Source of the DNA: a virus
DNA length: 40,088 nt
Virus record (IMG/VR): IMGVR_UViG_3300044621_000561
Coordinates: 1-40,088 of that record
Strand: one strand, 5' to 3'
Below are positions 6,077-12,150 of this stretch, piece by piece. Position 1 is the first letter of the stretch. Each line of letters starts with the position of its first letter. The translations under genes and the position numbers were made by a program. The notes beneath the pieces were generated by a model that saw nothing but the letters and a program-made list of their open reading frames with translations, ran no database searches and was not told the DNA's origin.

Positions 6077-6935
6077 TACCCTTCACCGCCATCTCAATAC
6101 CCTCTTCCAAAGTAATCTTTGGTTGATAGAAGGATGTCAGTAAATCGTTATTAGAAACTCTGTGCATACATCCGACAGGTTTATCTGGTCTAGTAACTAT
6201 CTCACCTTTGTATCCAACAGCATCCATACAGAGTTGTGCCAGCTCCACAAAAGATGTAGACCTACCAGTGCCAAGATTGATTGGGCCTAGTGGCGCACCT
6301 TCAATGGCTATCATTACAGCTTCAACAATATCTCTGATGTGAATGAAGTCTCTGGTCTGCGTGCCTGGACCCCAGACCTCAAACGGGTCTGCCTTATCTA
6401 AGGCTCTCTTGACATACATCGGGAATGGGTAACTTAAGTCTTGGTCAGTTCCATATCCGCTGAATGGTCTGAAGATATGCACATTATCTACAAAAGATCC
6501 CAAGTATTCACCAACCAACTTAGCCATACCATAGGTCATATCAGGCATAGACATATGTTCCCAGCAACTCATCGTCTCTTTGAGTTTGACGTGACGCTCT
6601 GCTGTCTGCATTGAGATTGGATAGGCAGCACTGCTTGAGAAGTAGACTACCTTCTTAGGCTTAGTCTTGAGACACCATTGAAAGAATGCAGAGTCAATAC
6701 TGAAGTTATCTGCAACCGCAAGTGGGCGACCCTCGATGGATTCACGCCCACCTACGACGGCTGCAAGGTGGATAACTAAATCTACCTGTCTATCCCAAGA
6801 CTTAAAGAAGCGGCGGCAGTCCTCTCCGCCACCAAACTTATCTACTCCGATGATATTCCAATTTCCATCGTTGAGTTTCTTCCAAAAGTATTTACCTACA
6901 AATCCCTTGTCCCCAGTAATGATTACTTGTTTCAT
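6069..6935 (-). CDS. NAD-dependent nucleotide-sugar epimerase/dehydratase, 288 aa
   Basis: Extended short-chain dehydrogenase fold. Residues 8-14 (GDKGFVG) are the NAD-binding glycine motif, Ser101-102 and Tyr135-x3-Lys139 (YGMAK) the catalytic set, and RDFIHIRDI the substrate-domain motif usual in this family. The length is normal. It would make or interconvert a nucleotide sugar, resembling GDP-fucose synthase or UDP-glucose 4-epimerase types; the substrate cannot be assigned. It is coupled (ATGA) to the glycosyltransferase upstream, suggesting both build one glycan or modified base. Confidence 0.85.
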   Translation of the reverse strand: MKQVIITGDKGFVGKYFWKKLNDGNWNIIGVDKFGGGEDCRRFFKSWDRQVDLVIHLAAVVGGRESIEGRPLAVADNFSIDSAFFQWCLKTKPKKVVYFSSSAAYPISMQTAERHVKLKETMSCWEHMSMPDMTYGMAKLVGEYLGSFVDNVHIFRPFSGYGTDQDLSYPFPMYVKRALDKADPFEVWGPGTQTRDFIHIRDIVEAVMIAIEGAPLGPINLGTGRSTSFVELAQLCMDAVGYKGEIVTRPDKPVGCMHRVSNNDLLTSFYQPKITLEEGIEMAVKGIV

Positions 6936-7600
6936 TTCATCACCGTCGATAAGAACTTGATAGCATCCTCTTTGAGATCGTGTGTGCAGTATTCCCTGAA
7001 GACTTCAGCATCGTGGTTGCCTACCTCTGATGAGTTGACCTCTTCATACTGTGCATCCACCTTAGACTTACCAGCCATATAGTGCATATGTTCTACGATG
7101 ACGTCGGGATGATACTCAAGACAATCTGTTATCTGTCCAAAGAGTTTCCAAAAGTTATCCATATACAAGTGAATCAATCTGCGTGGAGCAAAGAAGCCTA
7201 AGCTCTTGCTGATATTAGTAGACATCATTACCATCGTCGGTAGATTTGCCCCTTGGAACAAGTCATTGGCGTAAGAAATACCGTAACCACGTTCCTTGAT
7301 TCCTTGATACAACAGGCCATCCCAGTTCTCTGTTCTGACAATATGGTCATCGCCCATAAAACTAATCGTCTCGTACTTATCTTGATACTTCTTGACCAAT
7401 AGGTTCAAGGTTCCATTCATACGCAGTCGTGGGTTGACTTCTCTGATAACACCCTCTATCTCTGGGTAGTTATCTGCATCATCCTCATCTAGCCCGATGA
7501 GTAAATCTGATATCTTGCTGTTCTGCTTTAGCGCATCAAAGGCCAACTGCGCTTTATCTGGTCTGCCTCTAGCTGGGATAATTACTAGGTTGGTATTCAT
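6932..7600 (-). CDS. Glycosyltransferase-like protein (GT-A fold), 222 aa
   Basis: The N-terminus (NLVIIPARGRPDKAQLAFDA) and the acidic loops GLDEDDAD (36-43) and FMGDDHIV (81-88) fit a GT-A Rossmann-like fold, with GDDH as a possible metal-binding DxD variant. It is paired in one operon with the epimerase, four-base overlap. The acceptor could be DNA bases, a virion protein or a host surface glycan. Position among replication genes slightly favours DNA or an intracellular target, but this is inference. Confidence 0.7.
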   Translation of the reverse strand: MNTNLVIIPARGRPDKAQLAFDALKQNSKISDLLIGLDEDDADNYPEIEGVIREVNPRLRMNGTLNLLVKKYQDKYETISFMGDDHIVRTENWDGLLYQGIKERGYGISYANDLFQGANLPTMVMMSTNISKSLGFFAPRRLIHLYMDNFWKLFGQITDCLEYHPDVIVEHMHYMAGKSKVDAQYEEVNSSEVGNHDAEVFREYCTHDLKEDAIKFLSTVMK

Positions 7601-8433
7601 TAGTACCTCACTAACGGGTTGTTACGTCTGACCATTCGGCCTATATCATCACAGTCTTCAATGCGACATACTGCATAGTCTACAAACAGCGATACATATT
7701 CTCCAGCATTGGCATACATTGGACCAAAGCGATTCTTGACTGGAGCAACGCGAAGCGTTCCCTCTGATGGGCTATAACCTAAAGTCAAGATCAGACTAGG
7801 CAGTTGCGAGACCTTCCCGTGAATGGCTCTGCGCTGTGGTGGAGTAGTGGTATCTCCATACTCACCCTGCTCAGATACGTGGTGCAATACCATCACACAG
7901 GCTTCAGTCTTACGGGCCATATCGTGTAGCTCCATCATAATCTGACGAAGGCCTGCCCATTCATTGTCGTGTTCGGCAACCACATTCATCAGGTTGTCTA
8001 CCACTATCAACTCTGGGGTAACTCCATAGAGTTCTACATAGGCTTTTACTTCTAGTTCAATATCATCTAACGATGGTGACGAATCAAAGCACCATTGGAT
8101 ATGTGACATATTGCCAAGGTACTGATCGTAATATCGTGGGTTGTTCTGTAGGTTAGTCTCGACGCTGACCTGTCCGTGACCTGACAGCGCCGAGGCAACC
8201 CTTATCATTACCGTTGCAGTATCTGTATCTGCAGAAAAGAACAGTGTTGGAACTTTAGCCCTGATGGCATAAATCAAAGCAAACATAGATTTACCAGCGT
8301 TAGGTGCAGCGGCAACCATACACACTTGACCGCGCCGAAACTTAATTTGCTTCTGGTTCAAATCTTTCCATACATCAGGTAGTGGTGTCGCCTTTGTGGT
8401 GACACTGCTCCAAGCTCGGGACAGCTTAAGCAC
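7600..8433 (-). CDS. RecA/DnaB-fold replicative helicase-like ATPase, 277 aa
   Basis: Walker A is AAPNAGKSM (residues 42-50, Lys48/Ser49), Walker B is ELIVVDNL (141-148), and a VMVLHHVSE segment (180-188) is the sensor strand typical of the RecA/KaiC/DnaB superfamily. No N-terminal primase-binding domain is present, so it is a core-only helicase. It probably unwinds DNA with the split primase. The GTG start overlaps the end of whiB and has GGAG upstream. Confidence 0.82.
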   Translation of the reverse strand: MLKLSRAWSSVTTKATPLPDVWKDLNQKQIKFRRGQVCMVAAAPNAGKSMFALIYAIRAKVPTLFFSADTDTATVMIRVASALSGHGQVSVETNLQNNPRYYDQYLGNMSHIQWCFDSSPSLDDIELEVKAYVELYGVTPELIVVDNLMNVVAEHDNEWAGLRQIMMELHDMARKTEACVMVLHHVSEQGEYGDTTTPPQRRAIHGKVSQLPSLILTLGYSPSEGTLRVAPVKNRFGPMYANAGEYVSLFVDYAVCRIEDCDDIGRMVRRNNPLVRY

Positions 8434-8689
8434 TATTCTCCTCTCGCAGAATTATATTCTGCTTACGTCTAATAACCTTTCGATCTCTTTCAGTAAGGCC
8501 TCCCCAGATACCAAACTTCTCGTATCTGATTCCCCATTCTGCACATTCAGTTTGGTGGATACACCTACCACATATACTTCTAGCGTAAGTTGTATCGAAG
8601 AATAATCCCTGACCAGGTTCGGGGAACCAGGAATCTCCACTTCCCGTTTGTGCACATAGCGGAGCCTCGTATTGACGCGGCTCACGCAT
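8426..8689 (-). CDS. WhiB-family [4Fe-4S] transcriptional regulator, 87 aa
   Basis: Four cysteines in WhiB spacing (C12, C40, C43, C49) bind the iron-sulfur cluster, followed by the GIWGG turn (60-64) and a basic C-terminal helix (ERDRKVIRRK) for DNA or sigma contact. WhiB proteins bind the host primary sigma factor region 4 and redirect transcription; phage copies such as WhiBTM4 block host WhiB and cause superinfection exclusion. This gene is the best host marker here. Confidence 0.93.
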   Translation of the reverse strand: MREPRQYEAPLCAQTGSGDSWFPEPGQGLFFDTTYARSICGRCIHQTECAEWGIRYEKFGIWGGLTERDRKVIRRKQNIILREENSA

Positions 8690-8693
8690 TTAC

Positions 8694-9047
8694 TCACCTG
8701 ACCCAGATTGTTGGGCACTTCTCAGCGATTGGTGTGCCTTTAGCTGATGCACACATATAGCCCTTCCAAGGACCCTTAGCGCCTACTCCTTCTTGGTATC
8801 GCATTGCACCGTGACGACAGGTGTGAGCGCCTGCTGGCGCTGGTGCTGCTGGTGCAGGATTGTGTACGGCAGCAGCAGGTCTAGCGCCTGAGAAAGATTG
8901 ACTAACACTGCCGATAAGCGGTGCGAAGTCTTGTGCTGCAGTAAGAAGCGCCTCTAATTCTTCCTTATTGGCAGCATATAAATTAACGAGTGTTCCATCA
9001 GGTGCTTTGAAGTTCACCTGCAGTTTTGTGTTTTCTGGTGCAGCCAT
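8694..9047 (-). CDS. Protein with C-terminal zinc-binding motif, 117 aa
   Basis: Residues 5-50 form a small alpha/beta region (VNFKAPDGTLVNLYAAN, then a helix), residues 55-75 an Ala/Pro linker, and the C-terminus has C77-x-H79, C99 and C111 spaced like a zinc ribbon. It lies directly next to the Cas4-like exonuclease, with one base between stop and start, so a partner role in DNA end processing or ssDNA binding is possible. No named family is recognised. Confidence 0.65.
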   Translation of the reverse strand: MAAPENTKLQVNFKAPDGTLVNLYAANKEELEALLTAAQDFAPLIGSVSQSFSGARPAAAVHNPAPAAPAPAGAHTCRHGAMRYQEGVGAKGPWKGYMCASAKGTPIAEKCPTIWVR

Positions 9048-9995
9048 TTACTTATCTCCTGTTTTCTTAATCGAAAGCCTTGCGCTTTCTTTTCCTTGCT
9101 TGGTTGGTACAAAGCCCAGTGCTTTCTCCACTGCATCTTTGTCAACCGTATTACTCTGGACTGTAGTCCATTTGACTTCATATCCAGTTGAAGTAACTCC
9201 AGTAATGCCGAGCAATTTATCGCGTAGCTCGTTCTTCTTTGTCTCTAAATCTTTGATCTGCTGGTCTACCTGTGTGTAGTGCAGCGCATCCAGCGATGCT
9301 TCCTCATTCTCTATCTGAGGTAGCTCGTTTTTGATACGTTCTTTTTTTAGACCAACGCATCCCATCTCACCAGAGGCGTCGTAGTATTTGCAATAAAACT
9401 TACAATAGCTCTCATCCCTTTCAGGATTAGGAACTGCGTCCGATGTTTTTATTGCTTCCAACCAAGCGAGCGCCTCTAGCGCGACGGATTCGTCATAGGG
9501 TTCAGAGTGCACTAGAACATCTCTTTCATCCCCATCACGAGGTATGGCTACTAAGTTCACCGTTTGGACCTTCCCCAAGCCAGACTTAGAAATTAGATAA
9601 CCATAGACTTGTACCTGCCAACGTTGTTGTTGTGACGGGAAGTAACTAAGGTTCTTAGCCTTAGTAGTTTTCCAGTCAACAACATCACCTGTCCCAGGAA
9701 TAAAGCAGTCTACGTGAGCTTTCATCCCGCCGTATTCGACAGTCTGCTCCAATAGAACTTCTTTATTGTCAGCAAGTGCATTCTCTATTGCAGCGTGGAT
9801 AGCAGTACCCATAATCGCTGCGAGCTTTAGCTCGTTGTCATTGGTTTCTGGTTGACCATTCAACCGATACCAAACCTTACGACGGCAACCACCAAGTTCT
9901 GATGGGCCTATCTGTACCTGTGTAGATCTGCCACGTTTATTCTCTTTATCGTGCAGAGCTTTGACTAAAAGTTCTTTTATATCCATCGGTGCCAT
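9048..9995 (-). CDS. Cas4/RecB-type PD-(D/E)XK exonuclease, 315 aa
   Basis: It has the Cas4-like arrangement of one N-terminal cysteine (GGCRR, C37) and three C-terminal ones (C198, C202, C213), which hold a [4Fe-4S] cluster. It also has His67, Asp96, the strand GDVVDWK (Asp107, Lys109) and a QVQVYGYL motif near 127-134 that form the nuclease site. It would process DNA ends during recombination-dependent replication. There is no CRISPR array or other Cas gene nearby. The C-terminal 80 residues are an extra helical extension. The start at 9995 lacks a clear ribosome site; 9986 is an alternative. Confidence 0.83.
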   Translation of the reverse strand: MAPMDIKELLVKALHDKENKRGRSTQVQIGPSELGGCRRKVWYRLNGQPETNDNELKLAAIMGTAIHAAIENALADNKEVLLEQTVEYGGMKAHVDCFIPGTGDVVDWKTTKAKNLSYFPSQQQRWQVQVYGYLISKSGLGKVQTVNLVAIPRDGDERDVLVHSEPYDESVALEALAWLEAIKTSDAVPNPERDESYCKFYCKYYDASGEMGCVGLKKERIKNELPQIENEEASLDALHYTQVDQQIKDLETKKNELRDKLLGITGVTSTGYEVKWTTVQSNTVDKDAVEKALGFVPTKQGKESARLSIKKTGDK

Positions 9996-10159
9996 TTCGT
10001 AAAGGTAACATTAAAAAATAAGAAACTCAACTGTAATACTGAAGCCTCTAGTATGTCAGTCTTCCATTCTTTGAGTTGGTAGAAATCAATACCAACTGCA
10101 AAGTTATTGAGATAATAACGATTCACGTGAATAGTCAGTGAACCAAAGTCTTTCTGCAT
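9977..10159 (-). CDS. Hypothetical protein, 60 aa
   Basis: Starts MQKDFGSLTIHVNRYYLNNF after a very strong AAGGAGGGG site and a TAATG overlap with the Ntn-hydrolase gene, so translation is likely. The segment RYYLNNFAVGIDFY is aromatic and beta-like, and the C-terminal third is hydrophobic. It overlaps the exonuclease start by 19 bases. Function unknown. Confidence 0.65.
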   Translation of the reverse strand: MQKDFGSLTIHVNRYYLNNFAVGIDFYQLKEWKTDILEASVLQLSFLFFNVTFTKWHRWI

Positions 10160-10722
10160 TACCCCTCCTTAGATTGAGTGACCAACTGTATGGGCGGGCA
10201 AGTGTTGACGTCAAGGACCGACGCAATCTCAACAGCTCGTCGGGCGTGTCGCTCTACAGTAGATGGTTTGATAGAACCCAGATGAGAATAAAGATAACCA
10301 AGAGCAAACTGACCACCAGACCCGATGCCATAAATCCCGTAGTCCGACTGGATGAACGAGAGGTCACACGCAATGTGGAACGCATTGCCAGCAAACGAAA
10401 TAATGTAGTCGAAGCCTGAGTCTTTTTCTTTGCCCGCTTCATAAGGGTCGTATCCATTCTCTTTGAAAGCCGCGATGATGGACGGCAGTACTCTCTTTCC
10501 CATCCAGAGCACAGGATCTGCGCCTGTATATTTCGGCGGAGTCCAGTTATAGGCAAGGATATCACCAGGTCGTGAATCACCTGTTATACCCAGCAGGTAC
10601 TTCCCGACGTGAATAATCTTCGGAGTGGAAGTACTAACGGTCCGTAGATTATCTTCGGTTATCTGACTGTCTGCCGCAAGGCAGACTCCTTCATCGGTCT
10701 GTACAGCTACTAATGTAGTCAC
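10159..10722 (-). CDS. HslV/20S-proteasome-like Ntn-hydrolase, 187 aa
   Basis: Starts MTTLVAVQTDEGVCLAADSQ. Removal of Met would expose Thr2 as the N-terminal nucleophile, Asp18 aligns with catalytic Asp17, Lys35 is near Lys33, and YGIGSGGQFALG matches the IGSGG loop of HslV and proteasome beta subunits. HslV is about 175 residues, so the length fits a peptidase without propeptide. No unfoldase gene is present, so it may use a host ATPase (Mpa/ARC, ClpX-like) or act alone. The GTG start has no ribosome site and lies six bases after a TAAAAT box, which indicates a leaderless mRNA. It is the first gene of the leftward replication unit. Confidence 0.83.
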   Translation of the reverse strand: MTTLVAVQTDEGVCLAADSQITEDNLRTVSTSTPKIIHVGKYLLGITGDSRPGDILAYNWTPPKYTGADPVLWMGKRVLPSIIAAFKENGYDPYEAGKEKDSGFDYIISFAGNAFHIACDLSFIQSDYGIYGIGSGGQFALGYLYSHLGSIKPSTVERHARRAVEIASVLDVNTCPPIQLVTQSKEG

Positions 10723-10728
10723 AAAAAA

Positions 10729-10734
10729 ATTTTA
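10729..10734 (-). promoter_or_regulatory. -10 box of a leaderless promoter for the replication unit
   Basis: TAAAAT on the minus strand ends six bases before the GTG at 10722-10720, with only T residues between. This is the spacing expected if transcription starts at the start codon. No Shine-Dalgarno sequence is present. The -35 position (about 10752-10757) shows no consensus and falls within the 10748-10765 palindrome. Confidence 0.6.
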
Positions 10735-10747
10735 CATCACATACGGC

Positions 10748-10765
10748 GTGTCGCACCTGCGACAC
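10748..10765. promoter_or_regulatory. 18-bp perfect palindrome, shared operator candidate
   Basis: GTGTCGCA-CC-TGCGACAC, eight-base arms around a two-base centre. It covers the -35 positions of both the leftward TAAAAT promoter and a possible rightward TACAAT promoter (10779-10784), so one protein could control both directions. A hairpin in RNA is the alternative reading. Confidence 0.6.
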
Positions 10766-10778
10766 TCCCATCGGTTTC

Positions 10779-10784
10779 TACAAT
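10779..10784 (+). promoter_or_regulatory. Possible -10 box for the rightward zinc-ribbon gene
   Basis: TACAAT, five of six matches to the -10 consensus, about 64 bases upstream of the GTG at 10848. No good -35; the palindrome lies at the expected place. Transcripts would start near 10791 and carry the two alternative hairpins of the leader. Confidence 0.4.
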
Positions 10785-10813
10785 ATGAGCCGTAGGCGAA
10801 TTACAGAAACGGC

Positions 10814-10842
10814 GGCCCTCACGGGCCGAAGGAAGTGAGGGC
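10814..10842 (+). promoter_or_regulatory. Alternative hairpins masking a ribosome-binding site
   Basis: GCCCTCAC (10815-10822) pairs with GTGAGGGC (10835-10842), which contains the GAGGG ribosome site six bases before the GTG at 10848. The left arm can instead pair GGCCC (10814-10818) with GGGCC (10823-10827), which frees that site. The two structures exclude each other, so translation could be switched by RNA folding. Confidence 0.5.
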
Positions 10843-10847
10843 AGTCT

Positions 10848-11078
10848 GTGCGGCTCCGTCTACTCTTCCTGCGGAAAAATAGTCTACCACCAGTACAAGC
10901 TACTGACCTTAGATCCGTTGGTCCGACGCATCAATGCGTCTGCGGTTGTACAGTTTTTAATACTTATGTCCAATTTGAGGACTATGAAATCTGCTGGTAT
11001 GCCCTAGATGTGCAGTGTGCTAGCTGCGGGAACCTACTGAAGGCACCTTGCCCTATAGATAAGCCAGAGTTAACGTAA
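10848..11078 (+). CDS. Zinc-ribbon protein, 76 aa
   Basis: GTG start with GAGGG upstream. Cysteines at 30, 32 and 34 (CVCGC) and at 57 and 60 (CASCG) form a ribbon around the segment YVQFEDYEICWYALDVQ. Similar single-copy genes, often in their own transcription unit, occur in many actinophages (family recollection, not searched). It is the only rightward gene between the two leftward units, which suggests separate regulation. Function unknown. Confidence 0.75.
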   Translation: MRLRLLFLRKNSLPPVQATDLRSVGPTHQCVCGCTVFNTYVQFEDYEICWYALDVQCASCGNLLKAPCPIDKPELT

Positions 11079-11095
11079 GTAAATGACCCCCGACT

Positions 11096-11183
11096 TGAGG
11101 CGTTTTTAGCCTCAGACCTATATCTTCATACCAACCCCGCCTGAAAGTGTCTCAAATCGCCTTAAAACCACCCTTAAAAGGGT
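11096..11183. other. Small hairpins in the convergent intergenic stretch
   Basis: The spacer 11079-11207 contains TGAGGC/GCCTCA (11096-11114, seven-base loop) after the rightward gene and ACCCTT-AA-AAGGGT (11170-11183). Neither has a clear T tract. The first may weakly end rightward transcription. I see no gene in the stretch. Confidence 0.4.
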
Positions 11184-11207
11184 ATCCTGTAGCTTGTTTT
11201 AGGCAAC

Positions 11208-11245
11208 AAAAAAGAGGCCCCAGTCCCGATTAAGGGACCAGGGCC
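11208..11245 (-). terminator. Rho-independent terminator of the late unit
   Basis: On the minus strand a GC-rich 12-base stem (11234-11245 with 11216-11227, a two-base mismatch pair inside) and a six-base loop are followed by TCTTTTTTG. It stands 24 bases past the stop of the last late gene, the holin-like gene. Confidence 0.85.
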
Positions 11246-11268
11246 GTATTCGCAGCCGAACTACACTA

Positions 11269-11454
11269 CTACTTCTTTCCTCTACCGAACTCCTTGGCTG
11301 ATGGATCTAGCCACTTGAGTACTGGTCCAAGGAAACCAGCAAGTGCTGCTGTTCCTAAAACCTTGAGGTCTGTCTCGCCTGCTAGGTAGAGTGCAATAGC
11401 AGCAGATGCTGCAGCACGGAACCAGGTCAGGGTTACTTGCTTCAATGCGTCCAT
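11269..11454 (-). CDS. Holin-like membrane protein, 61 aa
   Basis: Two hydrophobic segments (about residues 10-26 and 32-49) and a basic tail FGRGKK. The second segment, VLGTAALAGFLGPVLKWL, is typical of small actinophage holins. It directly follows the endolysin gene with a shared base at 11454. It would make the membrane lesion that lets the endolysin out. Confidence 0.7.
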   Translation of the reverse strand: MDALKQVTLTWFRAAASAAIALYLAGETDLKVLGTAALAGFLGPVLKWLDPSAKEFGRGKK

Positions 11455-11927
11455 TAGTTATTCTCCTTTGGACTTGGTTTTTCTTTCTTCGCCTTCGGCC
11501 TGCTCACCTTAGAGATGACCTTGCCTAGAGCCTTGGGTTCTCCCAACCAAGGGAACCAGGGACGGGTATCTCTGGTAAAACCACCTTGCTTGATGGAGAT
11601 ATGCAGATGTTTTTCGTGCTTATTGGCACCTGTATACTTCCTATCACCCTTCTCTTTGGACCAAATACGTCCATTGAAGATGAGGTAGGAAACTCGAACA
11701 TCACTCTTTAACTTCTCATAGATATCAGCACAGTCAATGCCAGATTTAGGATCGTGGGTTAAATCCACTGCCAGACCTGTGTTGTGGTCTGAGTTAGGGC
11801 TTTGTTTGATGTGTGCCGATGAAGGCAATAATCCGTCGGAGGCTTTCTTGCGCTTGGGTGCAAGGGCAGTTGCCTGTCGGAGGACGGCAATCGCAGCAGG
11901 ACTGGCCTGCTTCACAATTTTCTTCAT
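11454..11927 (-). CDS. Endolysin, M15/VanY-type peptidase, 157 aa
   Basis: SDHNTGLAVDL (residues 47-57) gives His48 and Asp55, and KHLHISI (106-112) gives His109, the three zinc ligands of LAS/M15 peptidases. The fold cleaves D-Ala-D-Ala or L-Ala-D-Glu links in peptidoglycan. The C-terminal 35 residues are Lys/Pro rich and may bind the wall. There is no signal peptide, consistent with holin-dependent release. Confidence 0.85.
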   Translation of the reverse strand: MKKIVKQASPAAIAVLRQATALAPKRKKASDGLLPSSAHIKQSPNSDHNTGLAVDLTHDPKSGIDCADIYEKLKSDVRVSYLIFNGRIWSKEKGDRKYTGANKHEKHLHISIKQGGFTRDTRPWFPWLGEPKALGKVISKVSRPKAKKEKPSPKENN

Positions 11928-12131
11928 TCATTTCCTCAATGCTTCCTTGACTAGGTCCATTAGTAAATCTACTTTGTCTTCAAGGTGGTTCACTTTATCT
12001 TTGAGACTTGACCCACCATTGGGCTTGAGTTCGTATAGATAATGTTTGACTAGCCATCTCACACCAGCGGCAAAGCCAGTCACGATGGCAATTATGGATA
12101 CGGCTATTCCAGCCCAATCAGCAGGGGTCAT
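11928..12131 (-). CDS. Membrane protein with coiled-coil tail, 67 aa
   Basis: One transmembrane helix at about residues 6-28 (WAGIAVSIIAIVTGFAAGV), then a coiled coil (SLKDKVNHLEDKVDLLMDLV). GGAGCC precedes the ATG. It is adjacent to the endolysin, so it is likely part of lysis, as a second holin, antiholin or membrane anchor. Confidence 0.7.
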   Translation of the reverse strand: MTPADWAGIAVSIIAIVTGFAAGVRWLVKHYLYELKPNGGSSLKDKVNHLEDKVDLLMDLVKEALRK

Positions 12132-12150
12132 TTACTGGCTCCTTGTAGTG

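Noticed and set aside
9048-9995. Cas4-like protein as sign of a CRISPR system
   Set aside because: No repeat-spacer array and no other Cas gene in the window; phage Cas4-like exonucleases are common in replication modules.
10770-10815. Possible tRNA between the divergent genes (GTTTCT/AGAAAC pairing)
   Set aside because: No acceptor stem, anticodon arm or T-loop pattern could be fitted; only the hairpins are supported.
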